From Nocardia sp. NBC_00403 (GTDB taxonomy: Bacteria; Actinomycetota; Actinomycetes; Mycobacteriales; Mycobacteriaceae): DNA of 64,000 nucleotides. Position numbers and translations under genes: made by a program. Positions 29,994-39,025 of this stretch are shown piece after piece. A model generated the notes under the pieces. It worked only from the letters and a program-made list of their open reading frames with translations, did no database searches and was not told the DNA's origin. Within the stretch, counting starts at the first letter, position 1; every line of letters begins with the position of its first letter. The DNA lies in assembly GCF_036046055.1 (NCBI RefSeq), contig NZ_CP107939.1, positions 6,014,001-6,078,000 on the forward strand, written 5' to 3'.

Positions 29994-32366
29994 GTGAAAC
30001 GGAAGAAGCCGCAGCGGCGCACCAACCGCGACCAGGCGACGACCACACCGAGCGCGCAGCCGATTGCCGTGGTCGGCATGAGCTGCCGATTCGCCGGCGG
30101 CGCGGATTCGCCGGAAGCCCTGTGGCGCTTGCTGATCGGCGAGGTCGACGCAGTCGCGGACGCGCCGCCGGCAGGTCGGTGGCCGGCAGGGAGTTACCAC
30201 GACACCGAGCGCAACGCTCCCGGCAAAACCGTCTCGATCGCGGGCGCCTACCTGCCCGATGTCGAGCTGTTCGATGCCGAGTTCTTCGGGATCACCCCGC
30301 GCGAGGCCGCCGATATGGACCCGCAGCAGCGGCTCGCCTTGGAATTGTCCTGGGAAGCGTTCGAGGACGCGGGAATTCGACCCGACGCGGTCCCCGACAC
30401 CGGCGTGTACTTCGCCAACAAGTTCAACGACTACCGGGCGGTGAAGTTGCGGCGCGGCCCCGCCGCTACAACACCCTTCACCAGCACCGGCGATGTGGAG
30501 GGCATCATCGCGAACCGGGTGTCGTATTTCCTCGGTTTCGACGGGCCGAGCATGACGGTCAACGCATCCTGTGCGGGTTCGTTGGTCGCGGTTCACCTGG
30601 CCTGCCAGTCGCTGCGCGCGGGCGAAAGCGCGGTGGCGGTAGCAGGCGGCGTCCAGCTGAATCTCATCCCGGACACCGCGATCGGCCTGTCCAAGCTCGG
30701 TGTACTCGCCCCTGGCGGCCGCTCCCGCGCCTTCGACGCCACCGCCGACGGTTATGTGCGCGGCGAAGGCGGCGCGGTGGTCGTGCTCAAGCCGCTGTCG
30801 GCGGCATTGCGCGACAGTGACCGCGTCTACTGCACCGTGCTCGGCAGCGCCACCAACAACAACGGCCACCACCATCGGGGGACGGCATCCGACAGGGCGG
30901 GTAAACACAGCATGCCCGCCAGTAGCGCTGCCGGGCAGGAACAACTGTTGCGCCGCGCCTGTGCCCGCGCGGGCGTGGACCCGTCGACCGTCGACTATGT
31001 CGAAGCCCACGGCACCGGCACCGCCATCGGCGACCGCGCCGAGTTGACCGCTCTGGGTACCGTCTATGGAGCGGCCGAGCGGGGTGGCACCGCACTGACC
31101 GTCGGTTCCGTCAAGACGAACATCGGGCACACCGAGGCGGCCGCCGGGATGGCCGGACTGCTCAAGGTCGCGCTCGCGCTGCGGCATCGCCAGATACCGC
31201 GCAGCCTGCATTTCGACCACGCCGCAGCGGATCTCGATCTCGCGGCGGCCGGCATCCGGGTCGCGAATACCCTACTGCCATGGCCCGAACGGGAGGGACC
31301 GGCCCGCGCCGGGGTGAGTGCGTTCGGCTTCGGCGGATCAAACGCGCACGTGATCGTTGAAGAAGTCGCGACAGAGATCGCGGATGGTCCGCCACCGAAT
31401 GTGCGCGCGACCTCGAGTGAGACGGAGCTACGCTACCCAGAGCGTTTGATCGTATTGTCCGCACGCACCGAACCCGCACTGCGCGAGCAGGTTCGCCGGC
31501 TGCGCGACCACCTGTCGAGCCACCCCGGCATCACGCTCGACGACCTCGCGCACACGCTCTGCCGCACGAGAAAGCCTTTCGAACAACGCCTTTCGCTGGT
31601 GGCGACCACCATGGCAGAGGTGAACAACTTTCTGAACCAGAGACTCGGCGACACTGTGCCGATCGGTGCGTCGACCGAGACGGCCGATGCATCCCAAGCC
31701 TCGGCCTTGGTGGTTGCTGCAGCCCTGCGACCGGGTACAGTGCCGCGCCACAGGCTGCTGCAGGCGGTCGGCGCGCTGTTCGAACGCGGCGTCGACCCGG
31801 AATGGTCGGCCCTCGCCCCACCGGGCCGTGTGGTGTCGTTGCCAACGTATCCGTTTCAGCGGCAACGCCATTGGGCCATCCCCGCAGAGACCGAACCGAT
31901 GCGGGACCAACGCTCCGAAAGCACTGTGGTAGCAGGTAATTCGACGCAGGATCACGGGCGAGGCCACCGTGTCGGCCGCGCCGCGCTGAGCGACACGGTG
32001 GCCAAGGAACTGGCCGAGGTCGTCGGTGTCACGCCGGACCGCATCGGCCGCACCCGGAACTTCGATCAGCTGGGTGTCGGTTCGGTGCACGCCGTCGAAC
32101 TCAGCTCCCGTCTCGCCGCCCGCCTCGGCATCACCGTCCCCGCGGCGATCATCTGGGGCCACCCCACCGTCGAACTCCTCACCGCCGAACTGTCCACCCG
32201 CCTCGAAGCGACGAACCACCCCGCAGCACCACCGACAATCGGGGCACGTGAGCTCCCGGACGGCATCGAGCCCGCGCTCCTCACCCGCCCGCCGCGGACA
32301 TCGGCGGACGAGGAGGTTCTCTCCACAGCCGAACTACTGGCGCTCGGCCACGAACTGCTCGGCTGA
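29994..32366 (+). CDS. stand-alone polyketide ketosynthase-ACP protein
   Basis: 790 residues. The ketosynthase (about 22-450) has its active Cys193 in NASCAGS instead of the usual DTACSSS, with EAHGTGT (His about 339) and NIGHTEAAAG completing the triad. An unusual His/Asn-rich stretch (NNNGHHHRG) replaces the common NHGGR loop. A linker with LPTYPFQRQRHW leads to an ACP whose attachment Ser697 lies in LGVGSVHAVEL, with Gly in place of the usual Asp. There is no AT, KR or DH. It could load a starter, add a unit with the trans AT, or transfer the finished chain. It starts at GTG 29994 and is the only PKS gene on the plus strand. Convergent with the P450 gene (12-base gap). Confidence 0.85.
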   Translation: MKRKKPQRRTNRDQATTTPSAQPIAVVGMSCRFAGGADSPEALWRLLIGEVDAVADAPPAGRWPAGSYHDTERNAPGKTVSIAGAYLPDVELFDAEFFGITPREAADMDPQQRLALELSWEAFEDAGIRPDAVPDTGVYFANKFNDYRAVKLRRGPAATTPFTSTGDVEGIIANRVSYFLGFDGPSMTVNASCAGSLVAVHLACQSLRAGESAVAVAGGVQLNLIPDTAIGLSKLGVLAPGGRSRAFDATADGYVRGEGGAVVVLKPLSAALRDSDRVYCTVLGSATNNNGHHHRGTASDRAGKHSMPASSAAGQEQLLRRACARAGVDPSTVDYVEAHGTGTAIGDRAELTALGTVYGAAERGGTALTVGSVKTNIGHTEAAAGMAGLLKVALALRHRQIPRSLHFDHAAADLDLAAAGIRVANTLLPWPEREGPARAGVSAFGFGGSNAHVIVEEVATEIADGPPPNVRATSSETELRYPERLIVLSARTEPALREQVRRLRDHLSSHPGITLDDLAHTLCRTRKPFEQRLSLVATTMAEVNNFLNQRLGDTVPIGASTETADASQASALVVAAALRPGTVPRHRLLQAVGALFERGVDPEWSALAPPGRVVSLPTYPFQRQRHWAIPAETEPMRDQRSESTVVAGNSTQDHGRGHRVGRAALSDTVAKELAEVVGVTPDRIGRTRNFDQLGVGSVHAVELSSRLAARLGITVPAAIIWGHPTVELLTAELSTRLEATNHPAAPPTIGARELPDGIEPALLTRPPRTSADEEVLSTAELLALGHELLG

Positions 32367-32378
32367 TCGCGACCGCCG

Positions 32379-33728
32379 TCAGGTCAGTGCCGGCTGGGTG
32401 GCCCTGCGCACGGGTCGGATCCGAATGCCGAACTCCGGGCGCAGGTTCACCGACGCCAGCGGCACAACCGGGTGCGCGCTGTCCAGCTCGAGCCGGAAGC
32501 GTTGCACGGTCATGGCCAGGATCAGCACCATCTCGGTCATCGACATGTCCTTGCCGAGGCAGATCCGCGGGCCGCCGGAGAACGGAAAGAACGCGAACTT
32601 GTGCCGTTCGGCCACTTCCTTGTCGGCGAAGCGCTCGGGCCGGAACTCCGCCGGGTCGTCCCACAGCCGCTTGTCGCGGTGAATGTAATACATGCACAAC
32701 GTGACCCGGGCGCCCGCCGGGACGTGATACCCGCCGATCTCGTCGTCGGCGATCGGCGTGCGCTCGACGATCCACGCGGGCGGGTACAACCGCATCGTCT
32801 CCTCGATGACCATCCGGCAGTAGCCGAGCTGCCCGAGGTCGGCGAAAGCCGGGGTACGGTCGCCGAGCGCGTCGCGAACCTCGCTTGCGAGGCGTTCCTG
32901 GATCTGCGGGTGCGTGGCCAGCAGATAACACGCCCACGAGAGCGCATTGGCCGGTGATTCGTGACCCGCCACGAGCAGCGTCTTGATCTCGTTGAGCAGG
33001 TCTTCCTCCCGCATGCCCTGCCCGCCCTCGTCGCGGGCGCGGACCAGCGTGGTGAGTACGTCCGAGGTGTCGCCGCCGCCCCTACGTTCCTCGATGAGCT
33101 GCCGTACGACGTCGTCGAGTTCGCCCACCTTGTGGGCGACCCGCCGCGCCGCCGGCGTCGGGAACGACTGCGGCAGCTTCACCGGGGCGTTGACCCGCTT
33201 CATGATGAACGCGAAGGCGGCTCGCATCGCATCGGTGACTTGCGTTGTGTCCGTGGACAAGTCGATGCTGAACAGGATCCGCCCGGTGACCGCGAGCAGC
33301 AGCTCGACGTAGTCGTCGTAGATGTCGCGATACTCGCCCGCCGCGGCATCCCAGCGATCCAGCATTGCCGTTGTGCTGCCGGTGATGTCGTCGGCGAATC
33401 CCTTGACGTGCGTATGGGAGAACGCCGGGCTGATCAGCTTGCGCTGCTTGCGCCAGTAGTCCATGTTGTTGGTGGTCAGCTGGCCGTCGCCGAGCAGGAT
33501 GCTGAACTCGTCGTAGATCGGGCTCTTACGATAGTTGGTGTAGTTGTCCTTGAGCACGTATTCGGTCAGCATTGGATCCGCGACCAGGTAGACCAGCATC
33601 GGCCCGGCCTTCACCCGGACCACGTCGCCGTAGCCGTCGAGCAGACTGCCCACGGTGGCCAGTGGGTTCTTCGCCAGTTTCGGCAGCATACGGCCGGTTT
33701 CGACCAGTCCTGGACCAGGGGCTTTCAT
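32379..33728 (-). CDS. cytochrome P450 of the polyketide cluster
   Basis: 449 residues with complete P450 motifs: VAGHESPANAL in the I helix, EETMRLYPP (ExxR) in the K helix, PERF, and the haem loop FPFSGGPRICLGKD. The length and the SGGPRICLG loop resemble class II/CYP102-CYP4-like enzymes that hydroxylate long chains. No reductase or ferredoxin gene is adjacent. It probably oxidises the polyketide chain or a sugar. ATG 33728 follows an AAAGGT site; the frame continuing to 34355 overlaps the monooxygenase gene. Last gene of the long minus-strand operon. Confidence 0.9.
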   Translation of the reverse strand: MKAPGPGLVETGRMLPKLAKNPLATVGSLLDGYGDVVRVKAGPMLVYLVADPMLTEYVLKDNYTNYRKSPIYDEFSILLGDGQLTTNNMDYWRKQRKLISPAFSHTHVKGFADDITGSTTAMLDRWDAAAGEYRDIYDDYVELLLAVTGRILFSIDLSTDTTQVTDAMRAAFAFIMKRVNAPVKLPQSFPTPAARRVAHKVGELDDVVRQLIEERRGGGDTSDVLTTLVRARDEGGQGMREEDLLNEIKTLLVAGHESPANALSWACYLLATHPQIQERLASEVRDALGDRTPAFADLGQLGYCRMVIEETMRLYPPAWIVERTPIADDEIGGYHVPAGARVTLCMYYIHRDKRLWDDPAEFRPERFADKEVAERHKFAFFPFSGGPRICLGKDMSMTEMVLILAMTVQRFRLELDSAHPVVPLASVNLRPEFGIRIRPVRRATQPALT

Positions 33729-33739
33729 GGTGGGACCTT

Positions 33740-35029
33740 TCACTTCAACAGCTTCGCGTGCTTGCGCAGCTGGTTCACGTAATCCTGTTTCTCCACCACG
33801 AGCGGGTACTGCTCGGCGTGGTAAAGACGCAGTCCGGCATACAGATCGGGCTGCGCACCGTGGGTCGCGCGGACGAAGCGCTCGATCCGTTGCGGCCCGG
33901 CCGCTTTCGCCTGCACATAGTCGGCGACGAGTTCGGCCTGGTGGGTGTAGACATCCCAGTGGGAGCCGATCGGGCGCACCATCCCGACGACGAACAAGCC
34001 GAGCGCACCGGGCGGAAAGATGTTGAGGTACAGCCCCGGTCGCAGCGCCCCCTCTGCCCAGTTGAGGTGCGCACGGTCGACCACCGGATAGTTCGGCACG
34101 AAACCCGTTGCCAGGATGACCATGTCGACCTTCTCCTCGCTGCCGTCGGTGAAGGTCGCTCGGTCGTCCTCGATCGCGGCGACATCGGGTTTCGGCGTGA
34201 TGTCGCCGTGCGTGTAGTAGTGGTGCAGCTGATCGCCGAGCATCGGAATGACGATGCCCTTGTCGAAGTCGGGCACCGGCAGTCCGAACGATCGGGATCG
34301 GCGGCGCAGGTAGGAGAACAGCGTTTGGAACGCTCGCTTGCGCATCGGCCGCCACATGCGTCCCTGCAGCATGCTGTCCGTTGGCTGCCCGAGCAGATAC
34401 TTCGGCATGCAGTAGAATCCACGCCGACTGCTGTGCAGAGTCAGTGCCGCGTTCACCGCGCAGTCGGACAGGATGTCCGCCGCCGACTGCCCGGCGCCCA
34501 CCACCAGGACGCGCTTGCCGATGATCTGTTCGGGATGTCGGTACTCGCTCGAATGCAGCACGGGCACTGTGCTATTGCCCGGGATGTCGATGCGGCGCGG
34601 GGTCCGGTCGTGCCCGGTGGCGATGACCACGCCTGCGTACGACTTCCTGGTGCCGTCACCGAGGGTCACGTCCCATCCGGCCTCCGGTCCGTCCGTGACG
34701 GGCCCGATCCGCCGCACCTCGGTGTTCAGCCGGATATGCGGTGCGAGTTCGTTGGCGTCGACGTAGTTCTGCAGGTAGCGCAGGATCAACTCATGACCGG
34801 GATAGTCCGGATAGTCTTCCGGCATCGGAAAACCCGGAAACGCCTGCACGCCTTTCGAAGCGATCACATGAGTATTGCGACTGACCGGCGAATCCGATCT
34901 GCGCGCGTCCCAGATCCCGCCGATCCCGTCGGTCGCCTCCAGCACCTCGAACGCGATCCCGCGCGCGGCGAACGCCTGGGCGGTCACCAATCCGGCCGCA
35001 CCGGCGCCGATCACACAGTAGGTGTTCAT
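33740..35029 (-). CDS. FAD-dependent monooxygenase (FMO-like)
   Basis: 429 residues of the flavin-containing monooxygenase group. GAGAAGLVTAQAF at the N-terminus binds FAD, VLHSSEYRHPEQ resembles the FMO signature region, VLVVGAGQSAADI binds NADPH, and ILATGFVPNYP is the conserved C-terminal ATG motif. Such enzymes oxygenate C, N or S atoms. A role in tailoring the polyketide or a sugar is inferred from position. ATG 35029 overlaps the GT87 stop (ATGA); the P450 gene follows after 11 bases. Confidence 0.88.
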   Translation of the reverse strand: MNTYCVIGAGAAGLVTAQAFAARGIAFEVLEATDGIGGIWDARRSDSPVSRNTHVIASKGVQAFPGFPMPEDYPDYPGHELILRYLQNYVDANELAPHIRLNTEVRRIGPVTDGPEAGWDVTLGDGTRKSYAGVVIATGHDRTPRRIDIPGNSTVPVLHSSEYRHPEQIIGKRVLVVGAGQSAADILSDCAVNAALTLHSSRRGFYCMPKYLLGQPTDSMLQGRMWRPMRKRAFQTLFSYLRRRSRSFGLPVPDFDKGIVIPMLGDQLHHYYTHGDITPKPDVAAIEDDRATFTDGSEEKVDMVILATGFVPNYPVVDRAHLNWAEGALRPGLYLNIFPPGALGLFVVGMVRPIGSHWDVYTHQAELVADYVQAKAAGPQRIERFVRATHGAQPDLYAGLRLYHAEQYPLVVEKQDYVNQLRKHAKLLK

Positions 35030-36591
35030 GCCGCACCGACCGGTTCGGGTTCCGACGCCGCGACGCCGCGGGCTTCCCCTGCCTCCGTACCGCCGCTCGC
35101 CCGCCAGGACACCGCGAAGCAGGTGACGTAGATGATCGTCTGCGCAACCAGGGTGAAGTACACGTTCTCGTTGTAGACCGCGACAAGAAGCCAGGCCACG
35201 GTCAGCAGCGCGATGTTGCGCTTGCTCCCCCGCATCAGGCCCGCGTATACCGCGAACATCCACACCGCGCCGACCGCAATGTACACCCACGGCCCGAACG
35301 GCGCCCGGAACGAGGCCAGCGTGAGCACCGCCAGCCAGATAGCGAGGTTCTCGGCCCGGAACCTCGCGCCTTCCGCTCCGGCGCGCAGCCGCCGGTGGAT
35401 CCGCACCGCGGTGACTGCGACCAGGATTACCAGCAGCAGCGTATAGATATTGGTGATGAGCCGGGCCGGTCCGGTGGGATCGCCGATGTCCCAGCCCATG
35501 ATGTTGGCCTTGTACGGCAGCCCGTAGGGCGAATAGTTGACGAGCTGATTGGCCCGTTCGACGAGCACGAACTGATGGAACTCGCCGCTGGCCAGCTTCT
35601 GCCAGGTGCCGTCGGACAGGAACAGTCGCCACGGCTCACGTCCGAAGATAACCAGCGTTGCGAGCGAATAGATTCCGCAGAATGCGGCGGTCCATGCCGC
35701 GGGTCGCCAACGTCGTTGTACGAGCAGATACACCAGCAGGATCGCCGGTGATACCTTGGCGATGATCGCGAACGCCAGTGCCGCGCCACCGAATATGTTG
35801 CGACGCAAGTGGAACAGCACCATGGCGCCCGCACCGCCGACATACAGGATCAGCACGTGGATATTGCCGATCTGCAAGGTCGCAAGGGTGGGTAGGCTGA
35901 GCCACACGACCGGCGTCAACGCGGCGAGCACGCCGCCCTGCTTACCGCCCACCCAGCGGGCGATCCCCAGCATGCCGATCAGCACGATAGCGACGTACAA
36001 CGAGTAATACAGCGCCCGCAGTGTGCCGAAATCGTGACTGAACACCAGCAGCAGCCGTGGCAGCAGCAAGAACGGCGGCGGGTATAGATAGGCGTCCCGG
36101 TCCTGCGGCAGTACGCTCGGCAGCACCGAATCCGCCTGCGGGGACTCGTACCGATGCCGGTTGTACAGGTTGGCCGGGTCGTCCTCGGCGACCAGAGCAC
36201 CGCTGACATAGCCGGTCAGATGGGACTTCTTCACCAGGAAGTCGTCCTCGGCCGACAGCGAACTGTCCACGTTGTTCGCGTCGAGAATGAACTGCGTCAG
36301 CCGGGCGAGCACCAGCACCACGGCGAGGATGACCACACTCCACAGCACCCGCACCACGATCGGCTTACTGCGCACCACGTCCCGCCATTCGACGGGCACC
36401 GACGGTACGAAAAGGACGAACAGTACTGCCGCGCAGAGGATTCCGAGCAGCGCGGTAACCGCACCCGGTAGTCCGGTGAGCGACAGTGTAATCATCACGA
36501 TGGGGACGAGAATGCCGACGACGAACACCGCGTACATCGCAGCGTAGTAGTCGAGTGCGCCACGGAACCTCGTCCAGGTCCTGGATATCAT
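35026..36591 (-). CDS. GT87-family (polyprenyl-phosphate-sugar dependent) glycosyltransferase
   Basis: 521 residues, strongly hydrophobic, with about ten to twelve membrane helices and an extended loop after the third (DDFLVKKSHLTGYVSGALVAEDDP), which is where acidic catalytic residues lie in GT-C enzymes. The PPPFLLLPRLLLV and LATLQIGNIHVLILY stretches are typical of GT87/DUF2029 proteins, which use polyprenyl-phosphomannose as donor on the outer face of the membrane. With the polyprenyl-phosphate sugar synthase at 42404 it suggests glycosylation of an exported acceptor. ATG 36591; an in-frame TTG lies six bases earlier. Confidence 0.85.
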   Translation of the reverse strand: MISRTWTRFRGALDYYAAMYAVFVVGILVPIVMITLSLTGLPGAVTALLGILCAAVLFVLFVPSVPVEWRDVVRSKPIVVRVLWSVVILAVVLVLARLTQFILDANNVDSSLSAEDDFLVKKSHLTGYVSGALVAEDDPANLYNRHRYESPQADSVLPSVLPQDRDAYLYPPPFLLLPRLLLVFSHDFGTLRALYYSLYVAIVLIGMLGIARWVGGKQGGVLAALTPVVWLSLPTLATLQIGNIHVLILYVGGAGAMVLFHLRRNIFGGAALAFAIIAKVSPAILLVYLLVQRRWRPAAWTAAFCGIYSLATLVIFGREPWRLFLSDGTWQKLASGEFHQFVLVERANQLVNYSPYGLPYKANIMGWDIGDPTGPARLITNIYTLLLVILVAVTAVRIHRRLRAGAEGARFRAENLAIWLAVLTLASFRAPFGPWVYIAVGAVWMFAVYAGLMRGSKRNIALLTVAWLLVAVYNENVYFTLVAQTIIYVTCFAVSWRASGGTEAGEARGVAASEPEPVGAA

Positions 36592-36648
36592 GTACAACCT
36601 GCGCTTTCCAACTTCAGCATGGTCCTGCCCGAGGACGTCGCGGTGGTC

Positions 36649-37827
36649 TTATCTGATCCGCGCGCCGATGCGATCGGCGAGCTCCGGGACGATCTGCGCC
36701 ACTACCTCGTTGGGCGTCGGCGCGTCACGGATATCGGCCCCGACCTGTTCGGCGGCGGCGCGGAACCCGGGTTCACGCAGCAGCGTCCCGATGGACTCGG
36801 CCAGCCCGTTCGTATCGGCTTGCGCGGCCGAATCTTCGGCTCCCTGCCCCGCGCCCGCGCGCACCATGCCGCGGGCATAGTCGAACTGGTCGAACATCTG
36901 CGGCAGCACCAGTTGCGGCAGGCCGTACCAGCCGGCCGTGAGGCCGGTCGTCGAACCGCCGTGGTGCACCAGGAGATCGCATCCCGGCAGGAACAGTTGC
37001 AACGGCACCTCTTCGACAACGCGGATGCGATCGGGCAACTCACCGACGAGCGCCCGATCGGTGGCGGAGAGCGCGACCACGATCTCGGCGTCCGCGACCG
37101 CGGACAGCGACTCGACAATCGCACGCAGTGGGCGCGGCCCGGTCAGGCTCAGCGTGCTGCCGCCCAGACAGACCGCGATCCGTTTGCGCCCCTCGTCGTT
37201 TCGGTGCCAGTCGGGTAGCACGCCGGTCCCGTTGAACGGGATGAATCGGATCGGCGTGCCGGGCGGCGCGTCCGGCGCCTGCACACTCGCCGGGCAGATG
37301 TCCAGCACGGCGACGGGGTCGGCCAGCTCACCACCCGCCTGCGCGACCAATGCCGCGGTACGTTCCATGAACGGCCCGCCGGTCGGATCGATGCCCCACC
37401 GGTGCACCAGCACAGGCAGATCCAGGACGGCTCCGAGTGCGCGACCGACGGTCGCCAGCGGGTCGGTGAGGACGACGTCGGCACCCCAGTCCCTGGCCAC
37501 GTCGGCGAATACGTCGAGGTGCCGGGTCGCGTGGTTGCACCAGTTCTGCGCGGCGATATGCCACAGACCCTGACCTGAGGCCTGATCCCGGTCGGCGAAC
37601 AGCGGTAGCGGGAACATACTTGGGTTCACCTGGGTACGCAGCTCGTCCATCGGCACGTTCAGTGCCGCCAACTCGACTGCGTTCAACCCGGAACGCCGCG
37701 CGGTGGCCGTGACGTCGCTGCGCGAGGCGACGAGCACATCGTGACCGGCCAGCCGCAGCGCCCAGCAGAACGGCACCATCGCCAACAGGTGCCCGGACGA
37801 CGGTACCGGGACGACGAGGAATCTCAT
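36649..37827 (-). CDS. GT1-type glycosyltransferase of natural-product class
   Basis: 392 residues with GT-B fold. The acceptor domain begins RFLVVPVPSSGHLLAMVPFCWALR, and the donor-site motif is LLVHHGGSTTGLTAGWYGLPQLVLPQMFDQ, as in macrolide and aromatic polyketide glycosyltransferases. It transfers an activated (deoxy)sugar to a hydroxyl group in the cytoplasm. The local sugar genes point to GDP- rather than TDP-linked donors, which would be uncommon for this family. It lies four bases after the methyltransferase stop. Confidence 0.9.
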   Translation of the reverse strand: MRFLVVPVPSSGHLLAMVPFCWALRLAGHDVLVASRSDVTATARRSGLNAVELAALNVPMDELRTQVNPSMFPLPLFADRDQASGQGLWHIAAQNWCNHATRHLDVFADVARDWGADVVLTDPLATVGRALGAVLDLPVLVHRWGIDPTGGPFMERTAALVAQAGGELADPVAVLDICPASVQAPDAPPGTPIRFIPFNGTGVLPDWHRNDEGRKRIAVCLGGSTLSLTGPRPLRAIVESLSAVADAEIVVALSATDRALVGELPDRIRVVEEVPLQLFLPGCDLLVHHGGSTTGLTAGWYGLPQLVLPQMFDQFDYARGMVRAGAGQGAEDSAAQADTNGLAESIGTLLREPGFRAAAEQVGADIRDAPTPNEVVAQIVPELADRIGARIR

Positions 37828-37831
37828 ACCC

Positions 37832-39025
37832 TCACTCCTTCGGCTTCATCCACTCCATCGGATTGGTATGCCGCGGCACCCATGATGGAGCGGATTGCTC
37901 GCTGTTGCGGCGCTTTTCGATGACGACGATGTTGTGGTAGAAGTGCACCGCGCCGATCCACTCGTCGTGCGGGCGAGGCTGCCGCCCCGCATCCTTCTCG
38001 AATTCCTGATGGTGCAGCGCGTCGACAAGGGTCTTGAGATAGCCGACTGTGGTCGCCGGACTGTCGAGTTCGGTGCTGCTGCCGCCCCAGCCGGTCCAAT
38101 ACGAGGTCTGAGTGTCCTCCACCACATACAACCCACCCGGACGCACATGGGCGAACAGTGCCTCGAACGAGGCGATCACATCGCCGCTGATATGGCTGCC
38201 GTCATCGATGATGATGTCGAACAGACCGAGCGAGCCACCGAGTTCGGCAAGCAACGCCGGATCCCCCTGGTCGCCTTGCAGCGGCTGCAACCGTGGTTCG
38301 GCGATGCCGGACTTGTCGAAGTAGTCCAGTCCATACACCATGCCACGACGGAAGTACTGTTTCCACATGCGCAACGAGGCGCCACCGACGTTCGGTGCCT
38401 GATAGCCGCCGATACCCAGCTCCAGCAGCCGCACGCGACTGTTGCGCAGCGGTGCGAAATGCCGCTCGTAGTGCTCGGTGTACCAGTGGCCGCCCCACTT
38501 GTCCGAGCCGAATCGCAGCGACAGCGCGCCGAGGTCGTAATGATGTGTGGCGCAGGCGGTCACGATGCCGTCAGCGGCGCGCGCCGCGGCGTCGCGGGCC
38601 ATCCGCCACGGATCGTCCGGCACGAAACTGCCCGGCCCCGGCTCGTCCTTCAGCGCGATCGAGCGGGTACCGACCTCGGCGTCGGGCGGCCCGTACACCG
38701 CGCGCAGCAACTCCACCAGATCCTGCCGCACCACCAGCCACGGATCCTCCAGAGTGCCGGGGGCGACGGCCGGGTCCTCGGCACCGAAGGTGACCAGGTA
38801 ATCCAGTTGCTTACCCTCGTGGGTCAACTCGAATACCGCGGTGACCGGCCGACTCGGCGGCACGCCATCGTGGGCCCGCCAGGCGATTTCCTTCAGCACC
38901 GCGTCGATCACCGTTTCGGTGCCGATCTCGCCGAGTCGCGCCGCCGTCTCCTCGTAAACCCCGTCCGCGATGGAGATCAGTTGCGCGGCAGAGAGATTCT
39001 CGTCGTTCAGGTTCACATCAGCCAT
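37832..39025 (-). CDS. MycE/TylE-like sugar O-methyltransferase
   Basis: 397 residues. The C-terminal half is a SAM- and metal-dependent methyltransferase: LLELGIGGYQAPNVGG binds SAM, and DIIIDDGSHISGD and VVEDTQTSYW carry the acidic metal ligands. The N-terminal half matches the extra domain of mycinamicin MycE, which methylates a deoxysugar hydroxyl after its attachment to the macrolide. It probably methylates a sugar on the polyketide glycoside. Its ATG overlaps the stop of the Gmd-like gene by eight bases. Confidence 0.88.
   Translation of the reverse strand: MADVNLNDENLSAAQLISIADGVYEETAARLGEIGTETVIDAVLKEIAWRAHDGVPPSRPVTAVFELTHEGKQLDYLVTFGAEDPAVAPGTLEDPWLVVRQDLVELLRAVYGPPDAEVGTRSIALKDEPGPGSFVPDDPWRMARDAAARAADGIVTACATHHYDLGALSLRFGSDKWGGHWYTEHYERHFAPLRNSRVRLLELGIGGYQAPNVGGASLRMWKQYFRRGMVYGLDYFDKSGIAEPRLQPLQGDQGDPALLAELGGSLGLFDIIIDDGSHISGDVIASFEALFAHVRPGGLYVVEDTQTSYWTGWGGSSTELDSPATTVGYLKTLVDALHHQEFEKDAGRQPRPHDEWIGAVHFYHNIVVIEKRRNSEQSAPSWVPRHTNPMEWMKPKE

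Noticed and set aside
29919..31220. 433-codon minus-strand frame opposite the KS-ACP gene
   Set aside because: Antisense to an intact ketosynthase with all active-site motifs.
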